Source of the DNA: Ophiura sarsii | Lineage: Eukaryota > Echinodermata > Ophiuroidea > Amphilepidida > Ophiuridae | Direction of reading: 5' to 3' | DNA: 64,000 nt | Assembly: GCA_035610835.1 (NCBI GenBank) | Contig: CM069446.1 | Location: 53,720,934-53,784,933, forward strand | Shown: piece by piece, positions 32,501 to 41,763 of the stretch | Position numbering within the stretch: the stretch's first letter is position 1 | How the letters are laid out: the number at the start of each line of letters is the position of its first letter | Made by a program: the position numbers and the translations under genes | The notes under the pieces: model-generated | What the model was told of the DNA's origin: nothing | Database searches by the model: none | What the model saw: only the letters and a program-made list of their open reading frames with translations

Positions 32501-35500
32501 TTGCACACCACCAAATACATCTCCCATAGGGTTACACGTGAAATGCACAATTTCAAAATGGATATTTCTCGACGTTATAAGAAACTGGTAACTCGAAATT
32601 TGGTTTCAACTTGAAGATGAAAGCCATGACTACTAACTCAACAACTCATATATGGGGGGTAACCGGCATAATTTTGAGCTAGAGCCTTTTTAAAAAGTAC
32701 GAGTTGAGTTTTCCTGGTCACACGCAATTGTTGATTAAGATTATTGCGTCAGATACCGGTAATGACCTGAACACAAATGTCTCTGTTAAAATATTAAAAA
32801 ATCATCATTGCATCAATATTTTTGGACCTGAAGAACGCTGATGTGTCTGTCAAAATTCACACTATATTAATTTCGCATAACATGTAGTAAATACCCTAAT
32901 TTTAAACTGTAATTTACAATAGGTCTCCCGTTTCGGCATAGAAACGTGCCGGTTTTGGACTTTTGCCTCAAAGGGGGTAGGGCCAGACGTTATTTAGTGG
33001 TGTGAAACCCTATCATGTTCGCGGAGCGCGTAAAATTTTTGAGTTCATGAACTAAAATGGCCATGAAAAACTGTCCTGAAGGCATAAAAAATATTTTTAT
33101 TTTACAAGTCAGATTGTTGAGCTCAAATAATGAAATATTGAAATTAATACGCGCGAAGCGCGCAAAAATTGGCATTGCTAACATATAAATGGTCCAGTAT
33201 AATATCGAGAATATTTGGTATGGTTTGAGGGCCATTATATTGTTAAAACCTGTAGAAAATATGCGCGTGGAGCGCGCAGTGAATTTTTGAGTTTTAACTA
33301 AAATGGTCATGGAAAACTGTCCTGAAGACACCTTGTAAAAGCTTAAATAATAAATATTCAAATTAATACGCGCGCGGAGCGAGAACAAAAATTGCATTTC
33401 TAACACTAATGGTCCAGATGATAATAACGTCCCCCACATAATAATTATACTTTTTGGTGTTGTTTTTGTATTAAAACTTTGGTCCACTATGATGTTTTTT
33501 AACGTCCCCCACATATTTCGAATATTTGGTGGGTCTGAGGGCCAATATAATGTTAAAACCAGCAGAAAATATTTGCGCGGAGCGTGCAAAATTTGGAATT
33601 GTTGAACTAAATCGGTCATGGACAACTGTCCTGAAGCCATCTTGTCAAGCTTGAATAATGAAACATTGAAACTAATGTTCGCCAAAATTGATATTTTTAA
33701 CACTTAAATTGATCCAGTATGACGTTTTTAACGTCACCACTCATAATATTTAGACTATTTTGCATGGTTCTAGGGCCATTATAATGTTAAATTATGTAGA
33801 AAATATGCGCGCGGAGCGCGCAACATTTTTCAGTTTTTGAACTAAAATGGTCATGGAAAACTGTCCTGCAATGCCATATTGTTAAGTTGAATAATGAAAC
33901 AATCAAAATAATGCGCGCGATGTACGCAAAAATTGATATTTCTAACACTATTATTGGTCCAGTATGACGTTTTTAACGTCTCCACATATTATTTGGAATA
34001 TTTGGTGTGTTTTGAGACCCATCATAATATTGAAACCTGTTGAAAAAGTGAGCGCGAATCGAGCAAAAAACACCCCAGTTTTTATACTAAAATGGTCCAG
34101 AAAAGACGTTCCTGAAGCCCTCTTGTTAAGCTTCAATACTGAAACATTGAAACTTAAACGTGCAATGCGCGCAAAAATTGGCATTTTTAACACTAAAAAG
34201 GTCTAGTATAACGTTTTTAACGTCCCTCAAATTACAATTATGGGGACATGACCCCGTAACCCCCCCCCCCCATTTGCGCCGCATATGTCCCTACCCTTCT
34301 TCCCCCTACCTCCTTCTCTTCCTCCTTCTTCTCCTCTTCCTCCTCTATCTCCTTCTCCTCTATCTCCTTCTCCTCTTCCTCCTTCTCCTCTTCCTCCTTC
34401 TCCTTCTTCCTCCTTTTTTAAACTCTTTTTTCAATGAGGGGGAGAGGGGGGGGGGGGGGGTGCGGCATGGCCTGCTGGCAATATTACCAATGTCATGATT
34501 TGTGTTGTCTTTTTTAGGATTTTTTCTTCTTTTTTTCTTAGGGAAAAGTGTCCATATATATAGGAGCATGTACGAATTACACCGCCCCCCTCCCTACACA
34601 CCGTCTCACTGTCAGACGTGATAAATATTTGACTTTGGTCATATTAAATTGTTATGTAGTGTATATGAAAACAAAATCTTAAAATCTTAGGGGGTGCGCA
34701 CCTTATTATTAGACTGACATTGACACTGTATATTTTTTTCAAAAATCTTAAAATATCGGGGTGCTTAATTACACCCCCCCATACACACCGTCTCACTGTC
34801 AGAGGTGAGAAATACATGACTTTGGTCATATTGAATTGTTATGTGTACGTGTATGTAATACCAAAATCTTAAAATCTTAGGGAGTGCTGCGCATCCCTTA
34901 ACTTATTATTGGACTGACAATGTATATTTTTCAAAAATCTTAAAATCTTAGGGCAGCACCCCCTCTAAAAGACCATGGGGGTGCTGCAGCACCTCAGCAC
35001 CCCACCTTCCCAGGGGCTTGTACCAACAGTCTTTATATCTACACAGGCACTCTTCAGACCTTGTGTGCTGTGAAGGACCTCTATGGATTTGAATGGGAAT
35101 CAGCCCAAGGGCTCCCAAATATGACACATGATTTATTTTAAATACATAAACGTTTAAAATCTAAAAAGATGAATCCAACGGAACCAGGAACAAAACACAC
35201 CAAGGATCAGAAAACTGATACAAGAGGATATCTCGAAAATATAAAGAGTAAAAGCAAGATATACCAACAGGGTGTGGGGAAACAGGTAATAACAAGGGAG
35301 AATAACGCGATAAAACAGATAAATAACAAAAAAACAAAAACAAACGGAAATGCACTGGGACAAGCAATGAAAATTGCTGTGCAATAAAACAACAAAGATA
35401 TATCTGAGACTACTCAGGATATATATGGTAACAATAAAGACCGACGTTTCAAGTGGATATACCACCCTTCATCAGGGACAAAATATAAAAAAACAAAAGT

Positions 35501-38500
35501 GTTAAGAACTATAAATAAGATAATGAACTAGACAAGTCCACCACTGTAATTATAGCACAATGCCAATAATAGATGTTACCTACTAAGCATCCTAGTTAAG
35601 CATCCTAGTTAATACATAAACGTTGATAATATATATATGGGCGATTCCATTGTAACACGCGTTACATTTAAGCGCGCCATTTTTATTCTCCACTCTATTA
35701 CTGTAAAAGTAATTTGAATGAAGTTTTCATCTTTTGTATTGTAATACCCAAGACTTAAGGCTATATCCTCATGCTAACACCACTATGAAATATTAGCTCA
35801 TGTTAATGTTAGACCGCTCCGAATATCGGTAACACGTGTTACGAAAAAAGACGCACTAAAAAAAATCCCAACTTTATTTTGCTTGTGTATTTCAACTAAC
35901 CAACCTACAATCAATTGGTTACTACTGTAAGCAAGTACCTTTATAAGGTTTATAAAACTAGAATAATAACAAGAATTAAAGTTCTCACTTTTTTGGAAAA
36001 TGCAAAATAGTCGGTAACACGTGTTACGGTAACACGCGTTACACTTTGTCCGGCCATAATTTACTAGCCTTAGATTCTTTATTATCTTTCTAAAGTAAAA
36101 TTAATTTTGACTTTGGCAATTGAACTAACATATTAACCATAAATAGTGATAAATAACACTTGAAAAATTGAGGTTTTAGCACGTTTTCCTGAATATGAGT
36201 TTGGTAACACGCGTTACGACATTTTGATGGCCTATTGTAGAGTGGTGGTTATGAATTTATCTAATTGTTTACTATTTTTAAATAGGGCCTAACTAGTAGA
36301 ATTAAAATTACAAGTGGCGTAAATTAAAACCAAATCAATAAAGTAAATATTTTCAAAAAAGTGTTGCTCCGGTAACACGTGTTACCATTTTGTGGGTAAG
36401 AAAAGTAGAATTTTTTCATAGTAAACATTAGCCAAATGTTGTAACAATTTTTTCCTGAACCTTTGCATGAGCTTTGAACAACATAGAGGTAAAAATAAAT
36501 CTTTTGGAGCAATTTTCAGTTTTTTTGCTCCGTCACATTTTCATGGAATCGCCCATATATACAAAAAGCTTTGTCATATAATGCACGTTGCGAGGAGCAA
36601 CCGATTACGTTGACCTTGCACGCTTAAGACTTCAGGTAGTGCTTTCGCAGACGCCCTCTATGTATATATGCCCTCTATGTATATATGTTTTATTTATCAC
36701 GCGTGCTGCAGGGGGACCGTCATGAGTAAAATACACGTTTACAATATTTGAGAGGGACACTGTTTGACGGAAAATGCTGGTTTCGGCTCAATTACGAACC
36801 AGGTTTATCGGTCGATAAACCAGGTTTATCAGCCGATAAACCTGGTTCATCAAAAACCTTGCTTTTCGAATCGATAAACCTGGTTTATCGATTCGAAAAA
36901 ACAGGTTTATCGAACTCGATTAGCAAGTTTTTCGATAAACCAGGTTTATCAGCCAATAAACCTGGTTCATCAAAAACCTTGCTTATCGAATTCGATAAAC
37001 CTGGTTTTTAGAATCGATAAACAAGTGCAAAATACCTGCCATAGGTGTGTATATACAAACTCTATGGGGAATGTGGAAAATATATCCTGTTCAATTTAGA
37101 ATAATTCCTGATCCCCGTATGGTACAAACATGAACTTGGCCTCATTTTAAAGATTGTTTTATATTCTGCTGTCTCTATTTCAACAAAATGCCAAACAGTA
37201 TGTAACAACTGTTAATCATGAATCTATTGGATTGTCAATGGCTTTCTCCCCATTCGCCACACAGTGAAATTACTACATGTATAACAAAAAGTATTCAACA
37301 GATGATAGCAAGAGTACACATTTTTGGAAGCATTCACTTCCCGATATAGTACGTATATCTCAACAACGTAACTCTTGACAACCATTATTTTCCGATGGGT
37401 AATTTCATGAGGAACCCAAATATGCACAGTAAATTATGATTGGGATAGGTATACAAATATTATTTAGCTTTGATCAAAATATAAATATTTCTATATTTTT
37501 AAATTCCAATAGTTAGATTCCTTGTGAGATTTTCGTTCAGAAAATATATACTTTTTATGGTGATGGTGTAAAATATGCAAAACTGGAAATGCAACGCGAA
37601 GGTTGGCGAGTTCAAACACATGGCCATAGCTTTGTATTATCGATCCCTGTCATTTCCTGTTGCAGAATATGCCACGTGTTCATTATGATTATTTACTGGC
37701 ATTTTAATTAAACAAAATGCCTAAAGTTATCAAATACATTTTACTTTGGGCATGAAAACATCAATAGTGTTTTTCTGCAGTAAAACATGACACGTGTTGA
37801 TATTATAACATGCTGTCTTTTTAATTAAAACAAAACTCATTATCCAATCATTTCAATGATTTTCCAAACACACACACACCCCCACCACAAAATTTTATTT
37901 TCAATCAATAGCGTAAAAAACTCATACGTGATTGAAATTTAACTTTATATCATGAATAGTAAATTGTCAGTATCTCAATTTTGATGGACATCAGTCTTTC
38001 CTTCTAAGTCGAGTTACGTTTAGGGTGAGTATATTTTCTTATCGATTATGAGTGGCCTAGAACTATTATAGCATAGAACTACAATTCAAGAAATAACTGT
38101 TGGACCACTTTGAGGACATCGTGTAAATCCACCCTGTCCCCCATTCAATGTTGTTTGGAACCGTTTGATCACCACGGTCGTTGGGACCCTCAATTGATTT
38201 GTGGGGGCGGGGAGGGATATCAGTTAGTAGATAGCTCAAGCTCTCCACACAAGTTTGTTGCAAAATCAGCGCTTGAAAATAGTCCCTTAAAGTGGGATAT
38301 TAGCAAAAAAATGGACTATGTGGTCCAACACCAATTTTCCTCAATCAATGGTGGGGGAACTGCCAAGGCTTCTGATAATATGACTCGGATCAACATTGCC
38401 TCCGGGGAGAGGGGTGGGTTTTTCCTGCAATTAGGACAAAGTGTGCCAACCTTTATTCCTTGATTGTAGCTTCCACTGTACTATAATGCCCTTACTATCG

Positions 38501-41500
38501 AACCACCTTTTAATAACATTTCATTTTCTAATAATGATTGAAAACGTAATTATATTGTTTTTAGCATAAACCGTGCCGTGCAGATGTTCACTTCATGTTA
38601 ATTTGTCAAATATACGAGGAGGAAAAACATGAAATTAATATAAATCATATTATTATATTGCGTGGAGGTCATTTACCTTTAAAGAAAACCATTGGTGTCC
38701 TCAGGAATGCCAAAAGTTATTTCATTTTTACTCTTTCTTTTTTTTTCTCCTCTTTTCCCCTCTTTTGATCTTGCTTTCCTCCTTTTTCCCCATTTATTTT
38801 TCTTCTCAAAAGGCATTATTTCCTTAATTTTAACTGTCTCTTCTTAGGAGCGGTTTTGCCTGCTCCCGCACTTTGTTAACTATAGATGGTTTAAAAGCTC
38901 AAACAGGGGGAGTCTGAGAAGGAAGTGCCCCCTCAGAATTAGAATTCATTTCAATTTTCGAACTCATTTGGTGCGATCTGGTGTATACTTTTGACCACAA
39001 TTTTATCGAAAAGCCACCTCTTCATTTCCAATAAATATTTTGTTTTTATCGATGCAAGAAAGAAGTTGCGCATATATTTTCTCGATTTAAGTATAGATTG
39101 TTTAAAAGCTCGAAAATTGTTCAAACCCATTTGGTGCGATTTGTTTTGTACTTTTGAGGATGGAGACCACATCCAGCCCCGACCACATGCCACTGGTAAA
39201 AAGATGTGTGAGTCCTGACTCGCTCCAGATTAAGGGGGGGGGGGGGGGGGGGGGGGGGTCAAAAAAGTGTCGGGTCTAGTAATCAAGAAGGGGGGGGGGG
39301 GGGTTGTCAAACAAAATTATGTATAGCGAAGGGGGGGGGGGGGTTCAAAAAGCTTTGATGTACCAAAAATAACATTTTCAACCACCCCCCATCCACCAAA
39401 GTTTTTATGAAATCTCCCTAGCTATCGGACATTTACAAAAACTAAGCATGCTAAGTAGCTAGACAATTTTAACAAAGTCCCTGTGGGCAGAGAGCTATGG
39501 GGAAGAAATACCTTGAATATTCGTGAACGAGTTCGGCGCTCATGTTCAGCATGGTTCGGCTACGCCTTTGCCTTTAACCGCTCAATATATTTCTTGAGCG
39601 GTATATAAGATATACGAGATGGTTTAAAACTTTAACAACGGCCGTCTGCAAAGCAGGAAAACAAAAACGTGCCGGTTACCCTAGTGCGTGAGCAACTCAG
39701 AATTATTTAGACAAGCAAAACAATTCTTTTATTATTTTACAAGGTTTCCATAGCAACCAAAATATGTCAAAACATGATTTTTAAATCAAAACACATCGAT
39801 GTCAAAACATAATCTTTAAATCCAAACATATCGAAAATAACAAAATCAAACATGTCAGGTTGCTGCAGAGTTTTGGTGCCAATCGGTAAAAAATAGTATT
39901 TATACCATTACCATGTAGACCTCTTTTTGCACCAAAATGCATTATTTTACATAGTTTCCGTAGCAACCAAAATATGTCAAAACATGATCACAAATCGAAA
40001 ATGTCGATCATCAAACAAGTCAGGTTTCTGCAAAGTTTTGGTGCCAAACGGTAAAAAATTAACCATGTATGCCTATTTTCCCCGAAAATGCATTATTTAA
40101 CAAGGTTTCCGTAGCTAACCAATTGATGTCAAAACATGATTTTTAAATCAAAACACATCGAAAATGTCAATCATCAAACAAGTCAGGTTGTTGCAAAGTT
40201 TTGGTGCCAAACGGTAAAAGATAAACCATGTAGACCTATTTCCCCCCCGAAAATGCATTATTTTACAAGGTTTCCATAGCAACCAATAAATGTCAAAACA
40301 TGATTTTTAAATTAAAACACATCGAAAATGTCGATCATCTAACAAGTCAGGTTGCTGCAAAGTTTTGGTGCCAATCGGAAAAAATAAACCATGTAGACCT
40401 ATTTTCCCCGAAAATGCATTATTTTACAAGGTTTCCATGACAACTAATCGTTATCTCCTTTTAAGTAACATATTTTGTAATGATTCTCAAGAAAAAAATA
40501 ATTACATAACTATTTGTAGATTTTCACCATGATAGCTCTATTACTTATCGATTTACACAATTCTTAATTCACCCTTATTTTCAGGTTAATCACCTAACTC
40601 AAATTTACGAAACTCAAATAATAATAGGACCAAAAATGTTTAAATATTCTAACTCGGCAAAACAAAATGATTCAAACAATTCTGGGCCAGGACATTTACG
40701 CCACTTCAAGTCCATTCCATGTCCTTACTATCGGCTTGCCCGCTACTGGTGGATACTCACATGGCCAGTACATGTCGCTGCATGTGCTGGTCCAGTACTG
40801 CTGGGCTGGCAAATGCACACTAGCGTATCTGGGGTCTTTTCCAGGGGGGGGGGGGCAAAGGATATTTCCCCGTTGAACACCAGTTCGAGCCTATTGAGTA
40901 AAAAGATTGTGCAACTGAGTTGTTTATTCCAGCGAATGACGTTGTATCCTAATCTGACCATTATGCAAAAAAAAAAACCATCAAGATTTCAATGTTTTTG
41001 TATGCAAAAACATCATCATGATTTCAATATTGGTATTTTTTGACGAATTGCTGGTGTAACCTTAACGGAGCATATTTTCTCTGTAATCTGCTGTCCTATA
41101 TATTATTGTAGGATAATGATTACTGTCACTGCTGTGAAAGGTAGAGCTATTATTCCTAGGTTTGGTTCTCATAGTGTGTGGCCTCTGAATAGGCTAAGTA
41201 CAATGCGTATCAGTGAAGGTCAAGTTTAGGTTTTGCAGGGAATGAATTTTCGTTTGTTGTAACTCAAAGGAACCATGGATGATTTCGGATATCTAGGTGG
41301 TTTTGGTCAACTCTTGAAAGTCAAGTTTGGTATAAACATAAACTGGATTCAAATGGCAAAACCTACTCAGCCTGTTCTCAGCAAGCAAAGTTGGAATGTT
41401 TAGGCTCCTGCGCTAGGCGTCTTTCTCCGAAACGAGCTAATATACTTTTCCCGTTGTAATGATATAAACAATATTGTTCGGATGTCACCTAGCTATAACA

Positions 41501-41762
41501 AAATGAAATCACATTGAGCATGTTGAGCATGATACAATATGTTTGCAATAAATTAACTACTTATCTTACATGTAAGTGCGCCAAAACCAGGCATCAGTGA
41601 AATACTAAGGCCAATGAGCCACGTATCCGTAACCAACTGCTGACGAAGGGATGGTAGTAACACGCCAAGGGCTTTGACAACTCCTGTCTCGAGAAAGAAC
41701 GCGAGAAAAACTCCCATCATCACTATCCATGCCCAGCCTTTATCTCTATTAACGAGGTGCAT
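29390..41762 (-). CDS. SLC16-type monocarboxylate transporter-like gene (4 coding exons)
   Basis: Joined exons 41762-41570, 31810-31670, 30861-30055 and 29568-29390 total 1,320 nt, giving 439 residues and a stop. All three introns are GT/AG and all in the same phase (one base of the codon before the intron), as is common in SLC16 genes. The product is a 12-helix major-facilitator protein of the plasma membrane. Residues 7-12 read DKGWAW, a variant of the first SLC16 signature (usually DGGWGW). Helices 1-2 lie in exon 1, 3-4 in exon 2, 5-11 in exon 3 and 12 in exon 4. A charged central loop lies at about residues 185-220. The second signature is weak (YFDEYYVVA), so the substrate may not be a monocarboxylate. 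No known orthologue is assigned. Intron 1 is 9.76 kb and filled with repeats. Confidence 0.85.
29569..30054 (-). other. Transporter intron 3
   Basis: 486-base GT/AG intron. It contains a short direct repeat built on ggttataccggg (about 29908-29938) and a repeated ggtccttcctggttctt-type word, with nothing coding. Confidence 0.7.
30055..30861 (-). CDS. Transporter exon 3 (main exon)
   Basis: Acceptor aaatag (AG at 30863-30862) and donor gtcag|gtaggt at 30055/30054. The 807 bases encode residues about 113-380, with helices 5-11 and the long cytosolic loop rich in Asp, Glu, Ser and Lys between helices 6 and 7. Conserved features include VYGWRGTMMMLGAL, CNGYCLVGWLIFLVPHAM and IGSIFSGFLSG. No internal stop or frameshift is present. 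Confidence 0.9.
31061..31249. mobile_element. MITE in transporter intron 2
   Basis: Ends actctcacagc and gctgagagt form an imperfect inverted pair. Inside, aaccctt and aagggtt words repeat in both orientations, giving a foldback of about 190 bp. It lies within intron 2 (30862-31669) and does not touch splice sites. Confidence 0.6.
31621..31656 (+). repeat. LINE-like 3' tail, (CTGAA)n
   Basis: The phrase atttatggtgaataaaaaac runs into ctgaactgaactgaac just before the transporter exon 2 donor. It resembles the aataaa plus pentamer tail at 22080-22108. No coding remnant is attached. Confidence 0.4.
31670..31810 (-). CDS. Transporter exon 2
   Basis: Acceptor ctgtag (AG at 31812-31811) and donor acag|gtaaat. 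The 141 bases encode PIGGAMSKRLSPRVTVITFS through MLMLSTVLT with a split Cys codon before and a split Gly codon after. In other SLC16 proteins the matching exon also begins with GPL/GPI and ends at the VLTG segment, which supports both boundaries. Confidence 0.85.
31811..32329. other. Intron 1 proximal part with G tract
   Basis: The start of transporter intron 1 (read from the acceptor side). An uninterrupted run of 25 G lies at 32293-32317 after a GC-rich patch (gtggggtccggggcgaagcc). No coding feature. Confidence 0.5.
32330..34235. repeat. Tandem array with GCGCGCGGAGCGCGC palindromes, interrupted
   Basis: About five diverged units, recognised by ggtcatggaaaactgtcctg (33058, 33305, 33617, 33848, 34090; spacing 231-312 bp), gacgtttttaacgtc and gcgcgcggagcgcgc. 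A partial unit lies at 32345-32490 and is cut off from the rest by about 500 bp that includes the dispersed repeat at 32746-33010. The open frame of 237 codons on the minus strand is a product of this array. Confidence 0.8.
32746..33010 (+). repeat. Dispersed repeat, inverted pair with 50206-50471
   Basis: From gcgtcagataccggtaatga to gttatttagtggtgtgaaac, this matches 50206-50471 in reverse orientation at roughly 90% by eye. It interrupts the tandem array. No terminal inverted repeat was seen, so the element type is unclear. Confidence 0.8.
34288..34419 (+). repeat. Polypyrimidine tract, about 130 bp
   Basis: Almost pure C/T on the plus strand, made of ctccttctcctcttcctc units. Such mirror-like purine/pyrimidine tracts can form triplex (H-DNA) structures. 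It is followed by a G-rich patch at 34437-34460 and preceded by a C run at 34261-34271. Confidence 0.85.
34583..34975. repeat. Two-unit tandem repeat, about 200 bp
   Basis: The unit starting with acacaccgtctcactgtcag occurs at about 34595 and 34790. Both contain gactttggtcatatt, tcttaaaatcttaggg and gactgaca. Confidence 0.8.
35085..35140 (+). repeat. Dispersed repeat, inverted pair with 22805-22882
   Basis: Contains cctctatggatttgaatggg and agcccaagggctcccaaat. See 22805-22882. The Penelope copy B inserted directly at its right edge. Confidence 0.65.
35155..35610 (-). mobile_element. Penelope-like terminal repeat, copy B, with 14-bp target duplication
   Basis: This 456-bp insert is flanked by the exact direct repeat aatacataaacgtt (35141-35154 and 35611-35624), a target-site duplication. 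It shares 35285-35600 with copy A at 1-300. Read on the minus strand it is a 5'-truncated copy reduced to the terminal repeat, with the hammerhead ribozyme inside. At its 5' edge the word agcatcctagtta is doubled. The 72-codon plus-strand frame at 35169-35387 is antisense to the element and not taken as a gene. Confidence 0.8.
35439..35480 (-). ncRNA. Minimal type-I hammerhead ribozyme, copy B
   Basis: Identical core to copy A: CTGATGA (complement of 35469-35475), stem II GTGG/CCAC, GAAAC (35446-35450) and GTC (35443-35445). Every core base matches copy A, so neither copy has decayed since insertion. It lies inside the intron of the minus-strand transporter and in the same sense, so it would be present in that gene's unspliced RNA. 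Confidence 0.75.
35634..36560. mobile_element. 0.93-kb TIR element with six GTAACACGYGTTAC palindromes
   Basis: The ends tatatgggcgattccat (35634-35650) and atggaatcgcccatatat (36543-36560) are inverted repeats of about 17 bp. Six perfect 14-bp palindromes GTAACACGYGTTAC lie at 35652, 35829, 36014, 36029, 36204 and 36372. Spacings are 177, 185, 15, 175 and 168 bp. The DNA between them is AT-rich and not repeated. No coding frame is supported. The ends resemble those of the element at 23185-26125 (ATATGG-N3-ATTCCAT). It lies in transporter intron 1. Confidence 0.85.
36780..37025. repeat. Dense palindrome cluster, GATAAACCAGGTTTATC type
   Basis: In about 245 bp the words aaaccaggttt / aaacctggttt (self-complementary) and tcgataaac / gtttatcga occur many times in both orientations. 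Longer direct units (cctggttcatcaaaaacctt) occur at about 36839 and 36959. The block can fold in many alternative ways. It looks like a short foldback element that has expanded internally. Confidence 0.8.
37026..39233. other. Unassigned part of transporter intron 1
   Basis: No exon of the transporter is needed here, because flanking exons join in phase. The phrase catttggtgcgat and a ggtttaaaagctc word occur twice (38880-38985 and 39093-39145). A T/C-rich stretch lies at 38725-38810. Confidence 0.4.
39234..39342. repeat. Three poly-G tracts separated by short spacers
   Basis: Runs of about 25, 13 and 13 G at 39234-39258, 39291-39303 and 39330-39342, separated by tcaaaaa-type spacers. Such runs can form G-quadruplexes and often vary in length. 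Confidence 0.85.
39731..40440 (+). repeat. Satellite-like tandem array, about 160-bp unit
   Basis: Units start with attattttacaaggtttcc at 39731, 39941, 40092, 40257 and 40418 (spacing 210, 151, 165, 161). Each contains gtcaaaacatgatttttaaa, caagtcaggtt and ttttggtgccaa. The last unit is cut short. It lies in transporter intron 1, between the three G tracts and exon 1. Confidence 0.85.
40441..41569. other. Exon-1-proximal part of transporter intron 1
   Basis: No coding feature. A G-rich patch at 40845-40856 after agcgtatctggggtc may be a decayed hAT-like MITE end. Confidence 0.4.
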
Positions 41763-41763
41763 A
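41570..41763 (-). CDS. Transporter exon 1 (first coding exon)
   Basis: A strong acceptor (ctgtttttag, AG at 41765-41764) is followed by one base and the ATG, so the leader is split by an upstream intron. The exon encodes residues 1-64, starting MHLVNRDKGWAW and ending SISLMPGFGALT, and covers helices 1 and 2. The donor is acat|gtaaga at 41570/41569. An in-frame Met further upstream would require reading through the acceptor and is not used. No 5'UTR exon or promoter was found in 41766-43659. Confidence 0.85.

Noticed and set aside
32990..33703. 237-codon minus-strand open frame
   Set aside because: It runs across several units of a tandem repeat and repeats the same peptide words. This is a repeat artefact, not a gene.
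35169..35387. 72-codon Lys/Asn-rich plus-strand frame
   Set aside because: Antisense to the Penelope terminal repeat and made of A-rich DNA.
38110..38463. 117-codon plus-strand frame in transporter intron 1
   Set aside because: No recognised domain or splice signals. It lies opposite to the gene in intron DNA. Kept as unassigned.
38640..38720. Possible extra transporter exon with a gtaaat donor on the minus strand
   Set aside because: Flanking exons 1 and 2 already join in phase at the family's usual boundary, and the candidate contains stops in the needed frame.
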